A stretch of 8,988 nt of DNA from Nostoc sp. GT001 (GTDB lineage Bacteria > Cyanobacteriota > Cyanobacteriia > Cyanobacteriales > Nostocaceae): the NCBI RefSeq assembly GCF_030382115.1, contig NZ_JAUDRJ010000003.1:4950629-4959616 (forward strand). Direction: 5' to 3'. Shown piece by piece: positions 6,072 to 8,988 of the stretch. Every line of letters starts with the position of its first letter. Position 1 is the stretch's first letter. Under the pieces are notes generated by a model that was not told the origin of the DNA, did no database searches, and worked only from the letters and a program-made list of their open reading frames with translations. A program made the translations under genes and the position numbers.

Positions 6072-7151
6072 ATGTCGATATCTAAAGCTGTTAACAGCAA
6101 GGTTACTTCTCAAAGCAGCGTTGAAAAACGCTTGCAGATAGAGCGTTTGATAGGAGCAACTCAAATAGTTGCACCTAGTGCTGGGAGTGATGTAGTGAAG
6201 GGATTAACTCAAACACCTAAATCTCTACCCCCTTGTTACTTTTATGATGACCGTGGTTCCGATCTGTTTGAGCAAATCTGTGATTTACCAGAATATTATC
6301 TTACACGCACAGAAACAACAATTTTACAGCAGTATGCTAATGAAATTGCCAAGATAACTGGTGTTTGTGAATTGGTAGAACTTGGTAGTGGTAGTTCTAG
6401 TAAAACCCGAATTTTACTAGATGCCTACCAGCAACTAAGTTATCCCCTGCACTACCTACCAATTGATGTATGTGCAGGTATGTTGGAAAGTAGTGCCAAG
6501 CAGTTATTAAAAGATTATCCCTTACTCCAAGTTTATGCACTAGCGGGAACCTATGAATTAGCCCTTGCAAAACTCCTACCGACGCAATTACCCAGTCGGA
6601 TGATTTGTTTTATTGGTAGCAGCTTAGGTAATCTTACCCCTGATGAGTGTGATGTGTTCTTCTCTCAAATTACCAATGCTCTAGAAGTAGGTGAGTATTT
6701 TTTATTGGGGATAGATTTACGAAAGCCAAAGCAGATTTTGGAACCAGCTTATAACGACAGCCAGGGAGTAACAGCTGCATTTAACCTCAATATGCTAGAA
6801 CATTTAAATCAGCGATTTGAGGGTAACTTTGACACCACCCAGTTTGAACACCGGGCATTTTACAATGAAAGCGAGCATCAAATAGAAATGCATTTACGCA
6901 GCTTGCGATCGCAAATTGTAGAATTACGCGCTCTTAATCTTAAGCTTAATTTTGCACTAGATGAGACTATCCTCACCGAAATTTCCCGCAAATTTGACCT
7001 TAATATCATCAAACACCAACTAACCGCACAAGGTTTATTACCTCTTCATGTGTGGACAGATCCAAATCAATGGTTTGGTTTACTGCTGTGTCAGCTTGCA
7101 AGCATAAAGCAAATCAAAGTACGCCTCATATATATAGCGGTTCTCAGTTGA
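6072..7151 (+). CDS. egtD: L-histidine N-alpha-methyltransferase EgtD
   Basis: This 359-residue SAM-dependent enzyme trimethylates histidine to hercynine, the first step of ergothioneine synthesis. The N-terminus holds TPKSLPPCYFYDDRGSDLF (48-66) and PEYYLTRTE (73-81). The SAM site is LVELGSGSSSKT (101-112), with D132 in PIDVCAGML and IGSSLGNLTP (181-190), whose N187 matches a histidine-binding asparagine. AYNDSQGVTAAFNLN (226-240) and LTEISRKF (301-308) supply further substrate contacts, with E303 and S305 equivalent to the mycobacterial Glu/Ser pair. All key residues look present. One small departure is DVCAG, where DVS is more usual. Family members tend to end near the WFGL..CQL motif (334-342); the last 17 residues (ASIKQIKV onward) are unrelated and run into a palindrome. 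ATG 6072 follows GGAGG by four bases. A HIP1 octamer is at 6905-6912. Confidence 0.9.
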   Translation: MSISKAVNSKVTSQSSVEKRLQIERLIGATQIVAPSAGSDVVKGLTQTPKSLPPCYFYDDRGSDLFEQICDLPEYYLTRTETTILQQYANEIAKITGVCELVELGSGSSSKTRILLDAYQQLSYPLHYLPIDVCAGMLESSAKQLLKDYPLLQVYALAGTYELALAKLLPTQLPSRMICFIGSSLGNLTPDECDVFFSQITNALEVGEYFLLGIDLRKPKQILEPAYNDSQGVTAAFNLNMLEHLNQRFEGNFDTTQFEHRAFYNESEHQIEMHLRSLRSQIVELRALNLKLNFALDETILTEISRKFDLNIIKHQLTAQGLLPLHVWTDPNQWFGLLLCQLASIKQIKVRLIYIAVLS

Positions 7152-7162
7152 GTCCGATATAT
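7130..7162. repeat. Imperfect palindrome across the egtD stop codon
   Basis: Nested pairings ATATAT (7130-7135, 7157-7162), CGG with CCG (7138-7140, 7154-7156) and CTCA with TGAG (7143-7146, 7149-7152) surround a two-base loop. The egtD stop TGA is at 7149-7151, so the last codons and the stop are part of the palindrome. The core GCGGTTCTCAGTTGAGT resembles a repeat I remember from Nostoc intergenic regions. Confidence 0.55.
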
Positions 7163-7212
7163 ACCTAACAAAAACAGCACTTCCCCACAAGCGTTAGGGA
7201 GTAACACTCAAA

Positions 7213-7237
7213 ACCTCTCTTCTAAAAGGAGAGAGGT
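7213..7237. repeat. Hairpin ACCTCTCT / AGAGAGGT
   Basis: A perfect 8-bp stem (7213-7220 with 7230-7237) encloses a 9-base loop. It lies about 60 bases after the egtD stop. CCTCTC-type hairpins with an AAAAGGAGAG side are frequent intergenic repeats in Nostoc-like genomes, as I remember them. Confidence 0.5.
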
Positions 7238-7296
7238 CAAAGTATATTAGACTTCTTGCACAAATGCAAAATTTACCTACCCTGATATTCGTCCCA

Positions 7297-7346
7297 CCCC
7301 AACAAGAGAGAACAATTAGAATCCCTCTTGCTGGGGTAGTATTTTC
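7297..7346 (+). terminator. Probable terminator region after egtD
   Basis: CCCCAACAAGAG (7297-7308) pairs with CTCTTGCTGGGG (7325-7336) over 12 positions with a single A-C mismatch and a 16-base loop. The T-rich stretch TAGTATTTTC follows. It sits between egtD and the converging minus-strand gene. The distance from the egtD stop (about 145 bases) is long for a terminator, so it may instead be a repeat. Confidence 0.5.
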
Positions 7347-7352
7347 ACTAGA

Positions 7353-7371
7353 TTATGTACATTGTACATAA
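7353..7371. repeat. Perfect 9+1+9 palindrome
   Basis: The sequence TTATGTACATTGTACATAA consists of two 9-base arms around one T. Such short-spacer symmetry is typical of a dimeric regulator site. It lies beyond the 3' ends of both neighbouring genes, so no promoter can be assigned to it. Confidence 0.7.
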
Positions 7372-7428
7372 CGTATGAATGCAAAATTCGCTCAACCTAA
7401 GCAAACAAACTAAATGTTTAGCTCCTAA

Positions 7429-7743
7429 TTATTGCTGCATCGAAGGTGTGCGAAAAATTCTGCTGAATATAGGAACTCGTGGACGAGGTTTATTTGCTGT
7501 TATATTGGCATTAGTAGCAGAAGAATTATTAACTACCTCAGAAAGGAGAGGTGGTTTGCTATTAGTAGAATTGGCAAAATCAGTTAGTTTTGTAGCCGAA
7601 GGTGAACTTGAAGGTATGGAAGTAACATTCTCAGGATTTTGACTGTTGGTTTTTACCGGAGTTTGAGCTTGACATGGAGTAATGAGCAAAGTTGAACTTG
7701 TTCCTAATACCAGTATGAGCAAATGAGAAATATATTGTTGCAT
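7429..7743 (-). CDS. Small putative secreted Ser/Thr/Asn-rich protein
   Basis: This 104-residue protein, read from the ATG at 7743, is not from a family I can name. It begins with a hydrophobic stretch (HLLILVLGTSSTLLIT, residues 7-22) and a plausible signal peptidase site around CQAQ (24-27). The mature part is low in complexity and rich in Ser, Thr, Asn and Pro (residues 28-85). It ends in a basic, more ordered tail, KPRPRVPIFSRIFRTP (85-100). The cysteine at 24 follows proline, so a lipoprotein site is unlikely. An in-frame ATG at 7776 would add 11 residues (MNIYQPILPIP). Neither start has a good ribosome-binding site, and neither gives a basic N-terminus. The signal-like segment and conserved-looking tail favour a real gene, but overlapping frames on the other strand remain possible. 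It converges on egtD. Confidence 0.5.
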   Translation of the reverse strand: MQQYISHLLILVLGTSSTLLITPCQAQTPVKTNSQNPENVTSIPSSSPSATKLTDFANSTNSKPPLLSEVVNNSSATNANITANKPRPRVPIFSRIFRTPSMQQ

Positions 7744-7776
7744 AGGGATTGGTAAAATGGGTTGATAAATATTCAA

Positions 7777-8461
7777 AGGTTAAAGAAGTTGTGTTTGTTC
7801 TTAGTTGGAAATAAAACTGCAATTTTCCAATAGAAATCATGACGCTGTTGCCCAAGAAAACTTGAACACAGCGATTTCTAAATGAATAGACTATTAATGC
7901 TTAGTACATTAATTCGCTAACAACAATCTAACCTCCCTCAATCAAGGGAAGCTAAACTCTTTTTTGTAAAAGAAAGAGAGCGGTTATTTTAATACTACTA
8001 AATCTGCTTGAAAGAGAGTTAGAAATAAATACACCGGGAATAATTGACGTTTTTTTAATCAACTAAGCCAGCACAACTATTAATATTCTAGTGATATTTA
8101 ACTTATTAATAAAAGAGGAATGTTACTGAACTTTTTGATAAAAATGATTTATATAAAATCAACTCTAACTCGCATATTTAACTAATTAAAGCCAAAAGTA
8201 TATGAATTTTTAATAAAACCTAAGTTTGATAAAGTAGTTTTCGTTAATAAATGCGTGTATATTTCAGCAATGTACACTAAGTTTGACTATATTAAGTAAA
8301 TATTGAGAACATAAACCAATACGGTTCAGTTAAAGCTAAAAACTAAAACTGCCGTAGTAGCGTGACATACTTAAAATCTTAGGTTTCAAAAACTCACTAA
8401 AACCAAAATCCAATGATTAACAGAATTACCAACCCAATAAATTAAGCTTGCCGCGCCGCGC
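7777..8461. other. AT-rich region without a recognisable gene
   Basis: No gene can be supported. Weak hairpins are TCCCT with AGGGA (7934-7938, 7945-7949) and CTCTTT with AAAGAG (7957-7962, 7973-7978). Both resemble degraded intergenic repeats. Stop codons are dense in all frames from about 8000 to 8450. The 17-base stretch at 8301-8317 (TATTGAGAACATAAACC) has a 16/17 direct copy at 8764-8780. A very GC-rich patch, GCCGCGCCGCGC, at 8450-8461 adjoins the repeat mosaic. Confidence 0.5.
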
Positions 8462-8572
8462 TAGTAGGTTGGGTTGAGGAACGAAACCCAACATTACAGC
8501 ACTTCCGGCAGCTATGAGGTACATCCTCAAAGCTGAAAGCTATGATAGAAAAGGGCAAGAAGAAAAACTGTA

Positions 8573-8599
8573 CTGTATTGCATAATAGCTGTCAGTGCT
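8573..8599 (+). repeat. 27-bp direct repeat, copy 1
   Basis: This is identical over 27 bases to 8672-8698 (it begins CTGTATTGCATAATAGC and ends GTCAGTGCT). The two copies are 99 bases apart and bracket the two strongest internal hairpins of the mosaic. Confidence 0.85.
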
Positions 8600-8671
8600 T
8601 TAACCCAAGTTTTTCTAGTCCTCTTCTAGAGGACTTGCACCATTAGACAGGGAATTCTATTCCCTGGCGGT

Positions 8672-8698
8672 CTGTATTGCATAATAGCTGTCAGTGCT
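8672..8698 (+). repeat. 27-bp direct repeat, copy 2
   Basis: This is the second identical copy of the 27-bp repeat. It overlaps the outer stem of the hairpin at 8645-8673 and continues into the inner inverted-repeat arm (TCAGTGCTGTA). Confidence 0.85.
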
Positions 8699-8881
8699 GT
8701 ATGAAGGCTTTGTTGGGTTTCGCTGTTGCTCAACCCAACCTACTATTCTTCTTAACCCAAGCGTATTGAGAATATAAACCCACAGATGATTTAGGTTTGC
8801 TCGATATGAGTTTAGCTGTAGACATCCTTAAACTACAACCCATTCCTATTAGATAAGACAGATAACAATTAATTAAAATGA

Positions 8882-8988
8882 GATTTTTTTGATTTATGTA
8901 AATCCATTACTCAACTAGAAGAGTTATATGCTGAGGCGCTGTTAGATTTCAACAGTCAAAGCGATGTAGTAAATTACTTAGGAAATAT
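8882..8988 (+). pseudogene. Probable DUF4351-like C-terminal fragment, cut by the window edge
   Basis: After an in-frame stop at 8879-8881, the frame stays open to the window end. It contains SITQLEELYAEALLDFNS (from 8903), then QSDVVNYLGN. DUF4351 domains, common at the C-terminus of cyanobacterial Rpn-type PD-(D/E)XK transposase proteins, typically end in a pattern such as LEQLEDLGEALLDFS..DLLAWL, which this resembles. There is no start codon in frame and no nuclease domain upstream, so I read it as a remnant. It could instead be a short gene with a frameshift. The part beyond 8988 is not visible. Confidence 0.4.

Larger units (their letters stand above)
8462..8745. mobile_element. MITE-like mosaic of inverted repeats and hairpins
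   Basis: The ends are inverted copies of each other. Positions 8462-8493 match the reverse complement of 8711-8745 with one mismatch and a 3-base gap. Just inside, TACAGCACT plus CAGCTAT (8495-8515) recurs in inverted form at 8682-8701. Each end also folds by itself: GTTGGGTT with AACCCAAC at 8468-8492 and 8712-8739. Internal hairpins are at 8509-8535 (two 5-bp stems around an A-A mismatch), 8617-8635 (AGTCCTC/GAGGACT) and 8645-8673 (AGGGAAT/ATTCCCT with outer AGAC/GTCT). There is no open frame of note and no transposase. It could be a non-autonomous element or several small repeats nested in one another. I see no clear target duplication. Confidence 0.55.

Noticed and set aside
7353..7371. 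Palindrome considered as a cyanobacterial LexA box
   Set aside because: The two GTAC half-sites are three bases apart, where the consensus I recall needs four, and there is no promoter or SOS-type gene next to it.
7379..7642. Plus-strand 87-codon frame opposite the small secreted protein
   Set aside because: It is antisense to the frame with the better signal-peptide-like start, and has no recognisable motif or ribosome-binding site.
7631..7855. 74-codon minus-strand frame overlapping the start of the secreted protein
   Set aside because: Its composition looks random and it overlaps a better candidate in another frame.

Overview
The window looks like chromosomal DNA of a filamentous, Nostoc-type cyanobacterium. 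The evidence is three HIP1 octamers (GCGATCGC at 53-60, 3065-3072 and 6905-6912), degenerate heptamer repeats of the STRR kind, several hairpin-forming intergenic repeats, AT-rich spacers and low coding density, and protein sequences that read like known cyanobacterial families. Family assignments were made by reading motifs from memory; no database search was possible.

Left part (1-2173): two exported proteins on the + strand. One is Cys-rich and resembles DUF6748 (397-1161); the other is a 122-residue orphan (1458-1826). Spacers of 300-400 bases lie around them. Middle-left (2174-3825): a GFA-type zinc protein, a two-helix membrane protein of unknown role, and a DUF423 membrane protein. The DUF423 gene carries two in-frame copies of a 29-bp repeat, is preceded by an inverted heptamer-repeat array, and is followed by a 13-bp-stem terminator.

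Centre (4175-7340): an ergothioneine locus. A minus-strand nucleotidyltransferase and egtC are divergent, with start codons one base apart. After egtC comes a short, twice-frameshifted and truncated remnant of egtB (5728-5907), then an intact-looking egtD with its own Shine-Dalgarno and a downstream hairpin. EgtD (histidine trimethylation) and EgtC (gamma-glutamyl removal) bracket the step done by EgtB (sulfoxide synthase). The locus therefore encodes the first and third of these steps and has lost the second, unless another EgtB-like enzyme is encoded elsewhere.

Right part (7353-8988): a perfect 9+1+9 palindrome, a small Ser/Thr/Asn-rich putative secreted protein on the minus strand, then about 1.1 kb without a convincing gene. 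That stretch holds a compact 284-bp mosaic of inverted repeats and hairpins (8462-8745). At the window edge there is a probable start-less fragment of a DUF4351-type protein.

The strongest second-look items are the egtB remnant, the paired in-frame repeat insertions in the DUF423 gene, the one-base divergent start arrangement, and the repeat mosaic at the right end. I see no CRISPR array, tRNA, rRNA or complete insertion sequence.
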